From Omphalotus guepiniiformis (taxonomy: Eukaryota; Basidiomycota; Agaricomycetes; Agaricales; Omphalotaceae), in the NCBI GenBank assembly GCA_028554645.1, contig JAQOOI010000017.1, positions 1,277,000-1,340,999 on the forward strand: 64,000 nt of DNA, in the 5' to 3' direction. The notes under the pieces were generated by a model that saw only the letters and a program-made list of their open reading frames with translations, had not been told where the DNA came from and ran no database searches. Position 1 is the first letter of the stretch, and each line of letters starts with the position of its first letter. Of the stretch, positions 42,400-54,516 are shown piece after piece. The translations under genes and the position numbers were made by a program.

Positions 42400-45300
42400 A
42401 AGGGCCATTGTTCTGAGTCTGGGCCACCCGGAGTCCCCTTTCGAGTTAGCCGCCGGGTAGCGCTTGCCACTACCAATGCGGGTACCATTGTGCTCCTTGT
42501 ATCACTGATAACCATCCGCTAGCGGTTCCCTCAGCCTTCGTCTTTGACTGCAAACCCATTCTCCGTGACACCGTCGAGAAAAATATGTTAGGGGACTCGG
42601 AAGACATGGGAAGAAAGAAGTAAACACGGATGTGAGGGGTCGTAACTTACAGCACAGGTACAAATGTGAGTTTCACTTACAGTCTTGAAGCCAAGCACAG
42701 TGGACTAATTGATATCGAGGTAAGCGCAATGTAGACGACGAAAGCACAGTTCCATTGTACGAACCTTGCGTTCCTAGCGTTCCATCAGGTACCAAGCCCT
42801 GACATTCATCATCTCCGCCTGCACCTACAATCCGGTTTGGCTAGGGCGCTTTGTGCCAGGGGTAAAGCTGAAGGTTCCAGAATCAATGTGAGTATTAGGA
42901 CTGTTTTTTTAACCCGGATGTCTATAGCCTGTGGCTGAAGTGACGACTCGGGGGGTGGTTCGTGCGGTAAGGCTTGATACATTCCATGTTCTTGCCGCCT
43001 GATCTCGTTATTGGGTCGTATATATCTGGGATGGGTATCAAGGACGAGTGTGAGGAAAGGAGATAAATGATTCGATACCTCAAGGCCTCATGAACCGTGC
43101 ACACGCTGAAGAGGGTGGTTGGGGTATGAGTAGTTCAATGTTCTAGGCAAATGTCCCACTTTACCCATTTAACAGTCGATTTCCATTCGTCTTTAGCACT
43201 GCGCTCAATTATACTTCTCTACGTCTTCTTGGCGTTCCCCCTGACCACACTGTCTGCGTCAGAGCACGTTTTGGCTTTTCCTGCTAAATGGATACGACTG
43301 GGCAGGTGTTAATCCTGTCCTGCCCGAACTCTGGCTCCTCCCATCCTCGCTTCCTTTTCACCTAGCCGGTGGTGGATCCACACTCGCAACGTCTATGTCC
43401 TATTCTGATGGAGGAATTCGTAGCGACTTGGGACGTTACGCTCAACGAGTTTCAGACGAGATACGAGTGAACACGTTTCTAAAAGTAGAGTCCCATGAAG
43501 CCTGTTTATTGTACCAAAAAAGCTAATGTACATGGCCAATCTATCACTTGAAAAGGAGGGTAAGTAGGGAGACAAGGTGGACAAAATTGAACCTACGTTG
43601 ATTCTACTCGCGGAGGTTCTAGGGAAGGTGGCTATGGGAAGTACGGCGCTTTTGGCGCTGTTCAGGGGACGGCGGTCGGAGAATGGGCCTTATCGTGGTA
43701 GCTTTCTGCTTCGAAATCGATTGGGAAGTACTGACATCAGGTGTAGTAGAGGGAACTGGCGTAGGATTCAGAAGAGTGGTGATGGCCATACGGGTGCTTG
43801 ATGGAGTTGGACTGCGAAGTGTGAGCTCGGAAAGAGTCTGAACAGTGGAGATTAGAACTTGGTTAAACTCCTCCAATTCAGCGTCCATTTCGAGCGAATT
43901 CAGTTCTGAAAGTGAATTTACCACCCCGTTGTTGCGTCAAAAAGCCTTTCAGTACTGAAATCTATCAGATTGAAGTAAATATGGAATGTTCAAGCATTGG
44001 AAACTGAACATAAAGGATTAGAGTCACCCCAGACTGCTAGTTAAGACATGAAACATACTTGTACTCACAATACCTAAGTGTAGTGTTTGCTACAGTACTG
44101 AATCTGGTACTAAGCAACTGTGACCAATGGGTTATACAAAGAGATACTAGTTATGCCTCTCCAGATGTGTTGGAATTCCAATGTTCCATACCAGATTGAG
44201 TTGGTCAGACCCACCCTCTAATAACTAGAGACTCTACCAAGTGTTGTTGACTGTAATCCAAGGGGTTGATGGATTTTCACTTCAATTGATCAACTATCTA
44301 AGTCCTTTGGACTGATCAAAAGTTCCAGCTGGTCTTGCTAACTAAGTTGGCACTATAAGATTGAATGCTGAGAATATGGGCAATCTTGAAGATTGTATTA
44401 CCAGAGAAATATTGTACATTGAGTACTATGTGGATATAATGTCACTGAGATGAAATGCCAATCTGTGTAATAATGGAAGTAGATTCAAAAGTTACATCTG
44501 CACAAATGAGTTAGATACTCAATACTCATGCTGGAAGGAGTTAGATACTGAAAATGAGTATCTCTCTGGATCTGAGTATCTCTCTGAAATTCAGTAACCC
44601 TCTGAACTTGATGAAAGACAAAGGCACTCTAATTGGAGGTTTTAGACGAAACTATGGGATAGAATACTGTCCTAGGAGAAGCTGAGAGCTATCCTAAACA
44701 AGAAATGTAACCTGAGTACAAATCTGACCAAAAAGAGATGTATAGGGGTAAAACTTGAAATAAACAGTTACTGTACCTTACTGTGGCTGATAGAAACGAT
44801 GAAGCATGGTCTAGATAAGCTCTAGAGCTTCTACACAACTCCTAATGCTGCCCTAGTAGAGGAGGATGTGCCAATTTTGGAGAAACTTATAGGGGACCAG
44901 ATTTGCAATGCACTAAGGAGAATGTCACCTGTCAGGATACTGGTTGCTATTTACAGGTTCTGGACCTTTATTTAGGTACCCTGGGTACGCCCTAACACAC
45001 CTAGAACGCGGACAAAGCGATATATTTCTGTTTTTATACCAATCTATACCCAAAGTTCCTTCATTTTGACTATCTAACTGGAAAATTACCTAGAAAACTA
45101 CCTAAAAAGAATCCAATCTCTGCTCAATTGATACTTACTTACTTTTGACTCATTTACTGTTCAGATTACTCTTTTAATTTCGAGATATATGTTTGATTTT
45201 ATGATTTAGTATATATAGTTTACAGAGTATCTATTTAGATTTTCTTAAGCAAGTACTGCCCAAAGCTCCAAGCCAAAGCAGGAAACCCTTCTTAGACGAA

Positions 45301-45863
45301 ATATAGCCTGGCTCTTTAGAGTTCAGTTCGAGAAATATCCAGTTGTGAAAACTTCTGTAAAGTCCCTTGTGGCAGATAAATTGAAAGAGATACTGAATCT
45401 TTGCTGAAACTGCTGTTCTGTCTGTGCTGAATCTGCCTGCTGAAACTGTCTGTGCTGCATCTGAAACTGTTCCCTGCATTGTCTGACCATTGGATCGAGT
45501 TTAAACATCGAGATTGATTGTCCTGAATCCCTCCTGAACCCTGAAAACCACCCTTACCTTCTGTCTGAATCTTGTGTTCTGAGATACCCTCTGCCATTTT
45601 TCACCCAGATTGAGATAAAGACATCTGTAACCCTGCAGATTTGAAGTTCAATTGTTGCGTCTAACTGTGCGGAATCTCTGACAACGCCAGTCACACCTCA
45701 CCCTACATCACTTTGATTTGAGTTGGATTGTGCTCATTTGAGTATCTCTCTCGTACATTTCATAGTCACTACACCGTGAAGGCGGGGAAGTAAGCTGGAT
45801 ACTTCATGTTTAATCCTGTTCTTGACTTGTTGCGCTATCGCGAGCTCTTGTCCCCCGGTCAGA
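42400..45863. other. Gene-poor, AT-rich, relic-like stretch
   Basis: About 3.4 kb without a supported gene. From 43,930 to 45,250 it is AT-rich with short imperfect repeats such as GAGTTAGATACT and GAGTATCTCTCTG near 44,500-44,600 and again near 45,745. A minus-strand fragment at 45,310-45,597 starts MAEGISEHKIQTEG and is Gln-rich (FQMQHRQFQQ), resembling a decayed gag start. No LTR pair or terminal inverted repeat could be matched. Confidence 0.4.
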
Positions 45864-48751
45864 TCAGCCTATTATTTCCAGCTGGTTAACCTCGTTATTT
45901 AGCAGAGCATATAAGAAGCTTACAGTTGAGGATTGGTTTGTGCGAAGGGCTTTCAGCTGCTCCTGTTCCATTTCGGAATCAGAGTCAACGGTGGTGTCCT
46001 CAATTGCAGGGTCTTCCGACAGTTCGTCGTCTTCAGGTCCTCCTAGAGTAGTGGGATCCGTACCAATCGCTTGAACAAGCGTCCAGTCCACATGTGGTTT
46101 GTTGGAAAGAGAGGCGCCGCCAGTAGAGTCCTCAGCTGTTGGATGAACGGGACGACTCTCCTGGGGACAGGATGGATAGATAAAAGGGTGGTTTTCACCT
46201 CTCGAGACAGCTCCATCTATATACACCCTCATCGCCCGTAGGTGTTTACAAGCCCCTCCGTTTCTTTGAAAATCTTGGCACTGACAAGATGCTGCGCCAT
46301 TTCGGTTCATATAGAGACGGTAAATGGTATTGTTGGCTTTTGATGAAATACAGGTGGCTTGGTAGCTATCGGCATCGGGCCTGGCAGAGGAAACTACAAT
46401 GCGCTGTAGGTCGACGATTTGTTTTGCATGGAAGTCTCGAGATTCATCTACTGTCCACCAGCACATGGGAGGGCTATTCAGTGCTTCCCGTCGCTCTCGA
46501 AGCGTTTGTTGGTGTGCCTCAACCAGATTGTTTCCTCCGGCGTGATTGCGAAAGCGGTCAACCAGCCACTCCAAATAATTCTTGCGGATCTGGTACTGAT
46601 GGTAGATACTGGGCATGACTTGAGTAGTTAAGATCAAGATAAGGAAGTCGAATCGAAGTCGATGACCGGAGTGTAACCAGGAAGCCAAATGCTTGCGCTT
46701 CAGAACGGCATTAAACGATTCCAAGTGGTTTGTAGTGGGAATGACTTCCTCGACTGGAATGCCAATACGAGCCGCTGCTCCTATGCGCCCCAATTCAGAC
46801 CAACTTCTCCACATAACCGGTGACATCCAGTTCGCATTGAGATAGGTGAGGTGCGAGATACCTGCTTGAGCAGCTAACTTCGCTGCAGGGCCTATATTTG
46901 AAATGTTCAGGAAATAGGAATTGAGTTGCTGTACAAGTTCAACAGCGGCTGAATGCTCCGTTGTCGATATTAACCTGAGGATGAAGGTGTAAGAAAGCTG
47001 CTTAAAATGACGAAAGAAGTATCACCCGTACTGAGTTTCAAGCCCTTGAAGAAGTCCACGGGTATGATCTTTCCAGAAATTGGCCTGGGATGCGAGCTTT
47101 CCTGATCCTAAAGCCTTCTTACGATGGTTTGTCCAGCATTGGCGTAGATGAAACTTGCATAAAAGAAGCAAGATATCACTCCAGACTGCTAGCAAAGCCC
47201 CTCGTTCCTTCGTGTCCGTATCAGTGATAGCAGAGTAAGGGGTAAAGGGCTCGGCTGCATTTACTGTCCCGGGGCGATGTTGGCCTAAATGTCGCTTCCA
47301 GGACGATAGCAGTTTGGTCAGTATTTCAGTATTGTATCCAGCGTGAGTAGCCCGGGTTCCTGTTGGGGCAGAGAACAAGAAAAGAGCCACCGGAAGCCCT
47401 TTTTTCTCCTCATCAATTGTCAATGCTATAAAGAGTAAAAGACGGGTGCTGCAGACTCCGAATGTACCGTCAAGAACCAGCTGTGAATGATGAGCATACT
47501 TCCAAGCCATTGCATCCATCTCGGGTGTAGAGATGCAGATCTCGAAGCGATCTTCAGCCTGAGCGCGCGCTGAATAGTGAAATACAGCGCGATAGACCTG
47601 CGGATTGAAACTGGGTGACCCAGGTCTCAACCAATCATCTACGTTGTACTGAGGTGGTACCCGGACATTGACGCCTAGTTTTTGACTGAACTTCCGGTAT
47701 AGAGTGCTGTTATCAGTTGGGAGAATGTTGTACCGTACATTTGCAGTCTTCAGGTCTATCTCATGCATGCCTTTGTATTTGTGTTCCGCTATCATACACC
47801 GATTTTGATCTTGAATAGCATGTAGACTATGAGAAGGGTCTTAACTCCAAGGTGATGGTAAAAAAGGCGAGGGAAATAACAAACCTAGCTCCGTGTTCTA
47901 GCTGTTCAATCGCAACAACATACACATGATCGTGCAAGGGAACCCGGGGAATACGTTCCATTATCGCTTCTTCGCATTGCTTGTTGTGCTCAAAGACACC
48001 CGAGATACGGCTGATGCGACCACTAGTTTGCTCTTCCCAGACTTCAGCGTGCGCAAGACACTCTGTGAATGGATAGGGAACATGACGTTCCCACTGCATC
48101 TTGGTCAAGCCCTGCTGTGGATATACTTTCCTCTGATTTTCAAGACGTTGCTGTCGAGAATGTGGGTCATAGCCGCAGCAACTAGACACAATGCAGTAAG
48201 TATGGTATTCAGCTCAAGATAGTGCCCTTACCATTGATATAAAGTACGCCTTTGTTGTTCCTGATTGTTATCCTCACCCAGTGCTTGCCAGGAGGTAGAC
48301 CATTGCTTGACCCATCGACTTTCTAGTGCTTCTCGAGAAGGCCTGTCAAGGCTCAATTCCGCCAACTTTAAATGAGCTTCCCTCTGCTCATCAACACCGT
48401 ACTTATGCTTAACGTGCTTCATAGACCCGTATATCTGCTGAATAGTTTCCCGTTGGGCCTGATTAAGATGCAGCTGACGGATAATAGTCTGAAAGATGGT
48501 GTTAGCAAGTCTATTATCCCCTGTGCCTTGAACCGATGGCTACGCAAAATACAAACTTTCTCTCCTGTCTTCGAGGGACAAAGAGGCGGAAGTGATTCCG
48601 CTGCTTCCCGTAAGCTGGACACCGATATTCCCAGTGCATGAGGGGGGTTTCCGTACGGAGGGCGGAGAGGCGGCAAAGATTCAACCGTGTCCCGCAAGCT
48701 GAAAGCTGATATATTGGGCACAGATGGTCGACTTTCCTCCTGTGTACTCAT
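45864..48751 (-). CDS. MULE-type transposase with SWIM zinc finger, multi-exon, apparently intact
   Basis: The ATG at 48749-48751 begins MSTQEESRPSVPNISAF. Exons continue with TIIRQLHLNQAQRETIQQIY, a Cys/His region (CSSCCGYD, RHVPYPFTECLAH), and then the catalytic core: HHSQLVLDGTFGVCSTRLL (first Asp), SDILLLLCKFHLRQCW (CxxH region and second Asp) and TTNHLESFNAVLKRKHL (Glu in the TNxxES box). A C-terminal SWIM finger reads CQCQDFQRNGGACKH. The end is an acidic tail. This order is that of Mutator-like element transposases. The first exon contains a two-fold SLRxxxESLPPL repeat. All exons are open. No terminal inverted repeats were identified, so it may be an autonomous element with divergent ends or a stranded or domesticated gene. 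Confidence 0.78.
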
Positions 48752-49604
48752 AGGGAACGACTAGAACATTTCAATAAAATTCTTTATTGACAGGGTTTTC
48801 GTTCTTACCCTACTACGCAACGGTACTAAAGGTGGGAGACTCCGTCCTGCTTCAACCCATGAGATGTGTGAATCCTTCGCACCAGCGGAGTCCATCTTGT
48901 AACTCTGTTCGCGAAAGGTAAGACCAAAGAAACTTGTTTCTACGAGATTTCAAAGAAAGACTTACCGCTGCTGGAAATACCCGACAAGTTTGGTTCTAGT
49001 CCCCAGTTGGAAATGGATTGAACGGTTTCGAAGTCGGAGGTCTGGGTCGATATCAGCGGGATGATGGGATACAAGTAAATTTCCTTCTTTATTGTTCGGT
49101 TTGTGAAGTGTCAGGTCTGTACCAGTCTATCGAAGCTTCTCCGGGACTCCTGGTACTCGTTAACCACTGCGTATAGGTCTTGAATATCCATCTCAAGCGA
49201 ACATCCGGTCTGTGATGTGATATAAAGCCTTGTCACGGAAGATATCAAGCGAGAAGCTAGGTACATTTGGTCTGGTACGTCGGTCACCTGGGATCTTCGC
49301 TCCGCTGAATACAGCCTGAGTACAGCTATCTAGGTCGTCTTCTTGACCAGAAGGAACCGTTCTTCACAGGATATATCTCGGGTCCGACCCTGTCCGACGT
49401 CTTTGTAAATGGCTGACAGGGAGGTACAGCGAAGATTTTTAGGGAAGCAAACATGTTCCAAAAACGGAAAGAGGCGCTGGAAGGCAGGCGGGCAGAAGAG
49501 GGCGGGGGAGCTCGATCGTTCTGCTGTCGTTCTGTATCCATTGCCGCCGGCAACGCCCGTTTTGGTTCGTATCGTATTTCCAGATCGTCTTCGCCTGACT
49601 AATG
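48752..49604. other. Gap between transposase gene and right arm of the inverted duplication
   Basis: About 850 bp with no recognised gene. It presumably carries the right end of the MULE and the edge of the duplication. Confidence 0.35.
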
Positions 49605-52072
49605 CTGACGAAGATTTGGGGCAACCAGGACACCCGATGTCTATCTGACTAATAACGCTTATCCTGTTCTGCCGTTGTCCCATCTGACTAATGACGCTTA
49701 TTCCTATTCTCCCGACCCATGGAAACTCCAGGTCAATGTCCGCTATATACTTAGCTACCAGCCTTTGCCAGCCTGCAATTTGTGATGAAATCGGGTATAA
49801 GAGGTTGGAAGTGTATCTGTCTGAAACGGTTGAGGGAAGGTATAAAGGAAGATTGTATCGAGCTCATTGTGTATCACTGTCCACGAATTTCAAAACATGT
49901 CTAAAGACGCTCGCATTCTCATAGTAAGCCGTGATTAGCTTTTGTACAACGTTTGCTGATTGCTTCGACAGGTCGGTGGTGGACCTTCTGGTATAACATT
50001 CATTGTATCCGGATGAGTCGCGAGTTCTCAAGCTTTGTTTTTTGAAGGTCTTGCTCTTGCGTTAACCCTCCTGCGCAATGGAGTCTCGGTACGAATTATC
50101 GAGAAGCACCCCAAGTTCCAGGTTGGTGCACGCGGGTGCGGCCTACAGGTACAACTGGTTTTGTCGGTCGAGAAATTCTCGGATTGACCTGCTGGTTAGC
50201 CTCGTACTCTGGAACTATACAAGTTCCTTGGAATCCTCCCCGACGTAATGAAAGCTTCCGGTTTCGTGCCGGCATTAGTGAAATACTCTTCGCCAGAAGG
50301 CGACACTCCTCCAAAGGTGATTACGCCTCCTAATCTGATCGTGGAAGACACGCCGTCGCGTCCCTGTGTATGTTGTGATCTTGTTCATTCATCTTCGGTC
50401 TACATCAATCACTTACCCTCTTGTCTAAGCATAATGCACGCATTCTAGGACAAGATTTTCATGAGGAGATTTTTCGTCGTCATGTTTGGAATGATTACAA
50501 TTGTCAAGTCGAGCTGGCTACAGAACTTCGGTCTTTCGAGCAGAATTCTGATCATGTCGTCGCCCATCTAGCCAAAACTAATGCAGGTGAAGATGGGGTA
50601 GAAGAAGTTACCGAGACGGCCACTTTCGATTGGCTCATTGGGGCGGACGGTGCCCGTAGTCTAGTGCGCAAGCACCTTGGCCTGACATTTCTTGGGGAGG
50701 AGCCCTCAGCCCCAGCCGCCGCAATGGTCGTAGGAGATATACACGTCAAGAAAGGTCTGAACCCAGAGGTGATGCGAATTCGCTACAGTCCTGTACATAG
50801 TCTAACTCTTGAGTAGGTTCGAACTTTCTGGGGAAGCATGACTGAGAAAGCGTGCATCATGCGTATGTATGAAATTCCTGGAGACGACCGTTGCAGTTTC
50901 TTCCTTGGAGGAAGTGAAGTTGACGTAGAGAAAGTGGTTTCGTCCAGAGACGAGCTCATTAAGTCGATCTACGAGATCAGCGGAAGAAACGAGCTAGAGT
51001 TTGGCGAACTGATACGCATGAGCATATGGAGGTAAGCCTCTTAAAATCTTCCCTAATTGTCGAGGACTTTCTAAGCACACACAGGCCCAATGTACGTATG
51101 GTGAATAAACTCGACGAAGGCCGTGTGTTCGTTACAGGAGGCAAGTGAATTCTCTTTTCCCCTACATTTCATTAGGCTACATCTGTAACTCAGATGCTGC
51201 ACATGTCCACCCACCTACCGGCGGCCAAGTAAGTCTTCTTCACGTAGATTCATGCCCTCGCTCACTCAGACGCACTCGTCAAGGGGCTCAACTCTGGTGT
51301 TCAGGACTCAGTACGTCTTGTTGCTGAAATACACGTACACACAGCTGATATGGATACTGTATAGATCAATCTTGGGTGGAAACTTGCCCTTGTCCAAAAG
51401 GGCCTGGCTTCGAAGGATGTCCTCGACACGTATACACAGGAGCGCCTCCCAGTAATCGCCTCAATGCTCAACAAGACTACCGCGTTCTTCAAGCGCAGTT
51501 GGGTGACCGGCAATGATACCGAAAAAGGCTGGGCCAGAGACGATGAGTTCCGACAGCTTGGTGTAAATTATCGCGGGAGTCCACTCGTCATCGATGAGAA
51601 ACATCCCTTGAAGGACGGTGAAGTGTTTGACCCGTACCGCGCTGGAGAAGACGGGACTCTGAGAGCAGGAGATAGAGCACCTGACGCTCCCGGCTTGGTG
51701 CAACTCACAGTAGACGGCGAGCCAACCGTAACAAGTCTCTTCGATACATTCAAATCACACTGCCACACAGTCCTCGTCTTCGGCCACCCGAGAAAGAACG
51801 ACATGAACAACGAGATGGCTCAAGTCCTTGCATCCTATCCAAAAGGTACGGTGCAAAGTGCCTTCATCTTTCCTCAGTCTACAGCTGCCGGTACGGTTCC
51901 GGTTGAGGAGTTGGGCAACTTGACCGTCCTGGACCGGGAAGGGTATGCGTACCAGCATTACGGGATCACAGAAGAAGGGGCGATTGTCATTGTGAGGCCC
52001 GACGGATATATTGGAGCGCTTGTTGGCGGCTTGGAGGGAGTGAAAGCTTATTTCGGTCGAATCTTCCTCTGA
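49605..52072 (+). repeat. Inverted duplication, right arm (copy B and its 5' flank)
   Basis: Reverse counterpart of 29643-32125. The two arms point outward, with 5' ends facing the 17-kb island between them. Confidence 0.75.
49897..52072 (+). CDS. Phenol hydroxylase-type FAD monooxygenase with C-terminal thioredoxin-like domain, copy B
   Basis: The ATG at 49897 gives the same MSKDARILI start as copy A, then VGGGPSG, LALALTLLRNGVSVRIIEKH, PRTLELYKFLGILPDVM, FDWLIGADGARSLVRKHLGL, VFVTGDAAHVHPPTGGQ and VIVRPDGYIGALVGG. The exon pattern is the same as in copy A, including the GC-AG intron (51141-51193). It differs at scattered residues, with two short indels in the C-terminal domain. Residue identity in the last 200 residues is high, with the segment from NYRGSPLVIDEKHPL to RAGDRAPDAP identical. 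All exons open, so it is probably functional. Confidence 0.88.
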
Positions 52073-52668
52073 GCGTGGCGGCGAGACACATTTCAGCATA
52101 CTTGACTATATTCCCAGCTCATCAGATATGTATATGTATACCCAGTTGTAGACATGTAATACAATATACCTGACTCCTTCATGAAAATATCGAGAACAAG
52201 AGAATGACCTGCCATCTGACTCGTTGCGTAAGTGCAGTCATAGTAAAGCTATTCCGAAGTTACGTTCTTTAAATTTGCTTGTATAGACACGCCATTGAAA
52301 CTTCAGGGATACAGCGCGTGGACGTAGGATTGCTGCGTATTCGTCGTCTCGGCTTGTTTGGTAAATATAGACACAAAGGTGGTTGTTGTGTAAGTCTAGA
52401 TGGGCCCTCTATGCATGCACCACAGTCCCCGCTCCGTACTGACAGGGTTAAGTAAAGTTGTATTGCATCCGGCTCTCGCTGAACAGTCTGGCCGCCGGCA
52501 TCCGAGATGGTTGTATACAGTATTTAAGCGGTTCGCAGTATTCATCTGGCATTATCAGTACCCGCCTCTACTGAAGTATCCGAGGAAAATGCGAGATTTT
52601 ATGACACAGGGGTTGAAACGTTGAACAGTATAAAGAGAGACCTTTAGTGCTGGCAAGATGCAGCAACA
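52073..52668. other. Intergenic region upstream of the GH45-like gene
   Basis: About 600 bp with no gene recognised. GTATAAAGAGAG near 52628 could be the TATA box of the GH45-like gene, about 40 bp before its start codon. Confidence 0.35.
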
Positions 52669-53472
52669 ATGACCATGAAGACGTTTGCATTCTTGACTAT
52701 CATTGGAGGTCTTAACGCCGTAAAAGGTTACGTCCAACAGCCATCCGGCACAGCGTCCTTCACAATGTATAGTGGTTGCAACGCTCCGGGTACGTGCTAC
52801 ACTTGCGTTGCGACTGGGTAATGGAGAATTGACTCTATGCAAAAGCTTGCGGAGTATCTGCGTCAGGCTATACAGCAGCTATCAACCAACTCGCCTTTGG
52901 CTCCGCCCCCGGACTGGGTCCCGGTGATGCTTGCGGTCGTTGCTTCCGACTCACAGGCGCTGCTGATCCGTACTCGCCTGCCTACACTGGGCCATTCAAC
53001 TCCATCATTGTCAAGGTTACGGACTTGTGCCCAGCCGCAGGAAACCAGGTGAGCATGTGATCTGCTGTCCGAAAGAACCAAAGAGCTAAGGCCGATGATA
53101 GGAATGGTGCTCACAAACAACCTCCAACCCCACCAACCAACACGGACAAGAATTCCAGTAAGTCCCTCACAGCCTTACTAGATCCCAAACGCTGAGATTC
53201 GATACAGCTTTGATATTTGCGAAGACACAGGAGGATCCAGCGCTTTCTTCCCCTCTGGCCATGGTGCATTGACTGGAACTTTTACAGAAGTAAGTTGCAG
53301 TGAATGGTCTGGCTCGGACGGAGGGTCTCTCTGGAATGGGTCATGCATTAAAGGAGAATCCGCGGCGTTATGGCCTGGAGGCGTGGGATGCGGAAACCAA
53401 GGTACGCGCTCAACACGATGTTGTTTGCAAGGAGACTCTGATTTATCGATAATTTCAGGAACTTCCCTGTGA
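52669..53472 (+). CDS. Secreted GH45-like endoglucanase / DPBB protein
   Basis: The ATG at 52669 starts a signal peptide (MTMKTFAFLTIIGGLNAVKG). After it come FTMYSGCNAP joined to ACGVSASGYTAAINQLAFG, GDACGRCFRLTGAADPYSP, IIVKVTDLCPAAGNQ, EWCSQTT, HFDICEDTGGSSAFF and a Cys-rich end WNGSC to GCGNQGTSL. The VTDLCP and HFDIC segments correspond to the Asp-bearing strands of basidiomycete GH45 (subfamily C) enzymes of the double-psi barrel fold, which cut beta-1,4-glucan or lichenan. Four introns of about 50-70 nt. Signal peptide and spaced cysteines support secretion. Whether it is hydrolytic or loosenin/expansin-like cannot be decided here. Confidence 0.8.
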
Positions 53473-53677
53473 ACCAAGTTTGAATAGGGCGTGGTCTGGT
53501 GTAGTGGGTAGAATCACGGTCACACCCGGCTCGCCTGTATAAGCTTGTATGGGCCTTATAGCCGATAGGCCTGCCGCCTGTATCGCCACCGAATGTCACT
53601 ATTTGTTTATTCCTTAAAGCCTCCATGTCAGCCCATCAGCCTCTCAGCCAGATTGAGCTGTTGTTCGCCACCATCAA

Positions 53678-54394
53678 ATGCCAGCTTTCCCCGCCTCAAG
53701 ATGGCAGACCGCACTTCAGGCGACTAAACTTTCCACTGCTAGTTATGCGGGCTTGAAACTCGGAAAGGCTAGCCTCATCGTTCCTCGTGTGTACCTTTCC
53801 GACTATTTCACCGCCAAAGATAACGCAGAGCTGGTTAAACTCGGCATAACACATATCGTGTCGATACTTGACGATGAACCGGACCTTCCTGAATCCATTC
53901 TACCCTCGAACAGACTGCATATCACTTTATCAGACCGGGGAGAATGTGATATCCTTACTCACTTGGATGGTACAACAGAGTTCATTAAGGCCGCTCTCGC
54001 AGAGAACGCTGAGAACAAAGTATTGGTACGCTCCTCGCTGTGTAGAGCAAGTCTTTGATCCTAAACATCGTTACAGGTTCATTGCTACCAGGGAGTGAGT
54101 CGCAGTGCCACCGTCGTGTGCGCTTATCTCATCGCGACAGCTGGTATGCACGCTGAAGACTCGGTAGCATTCGTGAAATCCAAACGAGGTATTGTGAGCC
54201 CCAATTTGGGGTTCAGGAAGCAACTAGAGGCATACGGGACGCGGCTTTGGGGGGAAGGTGGCTATCGGGCTGAGGAACGCAATGCTATCTCCAGACAAGT
54301 CAATAAGATTAGCGAAGGGATAGCAGGGCGATTAAGACAATTCAAGCACAGAAAAGGTGTTGGGAGTGATACGAAGCATTTGGCTTCCCGGTAA
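53678..54394 (+). CDS. Atypical dual-specificity protein phosphatase
   Basis: The ATG at 53678 leads to KASLIVPRVYLSDYFTAKD, ELVKLGITHIVSILDDEPD and RLHITLSDRGECDILTHLD, in which the Asp before the Cys loop is the general acid candidate. After one intron comes the active site VHCYQGVSRSATVVCAYLI, a perfect C-x5-R P-loop followed by Ser. The family helix KSKRGIVSPNLGFRKQLEAY follows. The C-terminus is basic (GRLRQFKHRKG). About 220 residues, cytosolic or nuclear. One intron only. Substrate unknown. Confidence 0.88.
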
Positions 54395-54516
54395 TTTGGG
54401 ATTCTTGTTGATTTAGGAGGTCCGGTCTAGCCATTGTTGTTTAACCTTTACCAATTGTCCTCGAAGGAAGTAATGCATTAAGGAATGATACAGTGATAGT
54501 GATACAGTAGGTGATT

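Noticed and set aside
43619..43924. 101-codon minus-strand frame, Ser/Thr/Pro-rich
   Set aside because: No ATG at its start, no motif and no neighbouring exons; may be part of a relic but not supportable.
43931..45661. TGTTGCGTC found at 43931 and 45653 as possible LTR starts
   Set aside because: Only nine bases match; sequences diverge at once and no matching ends or target duplication were found.
40273..48751. KDZ transposon carrying the TET/JBP gene
   Set aside because: No KDZ transposase motifs were found; the nearby transposase has MULE and SWIM features.
45600..49600. Terminal inverted repeats for the MULE
   Set aside because: Scanned both flanks by eye without finding a convincing pair; not reported as a delimited element.
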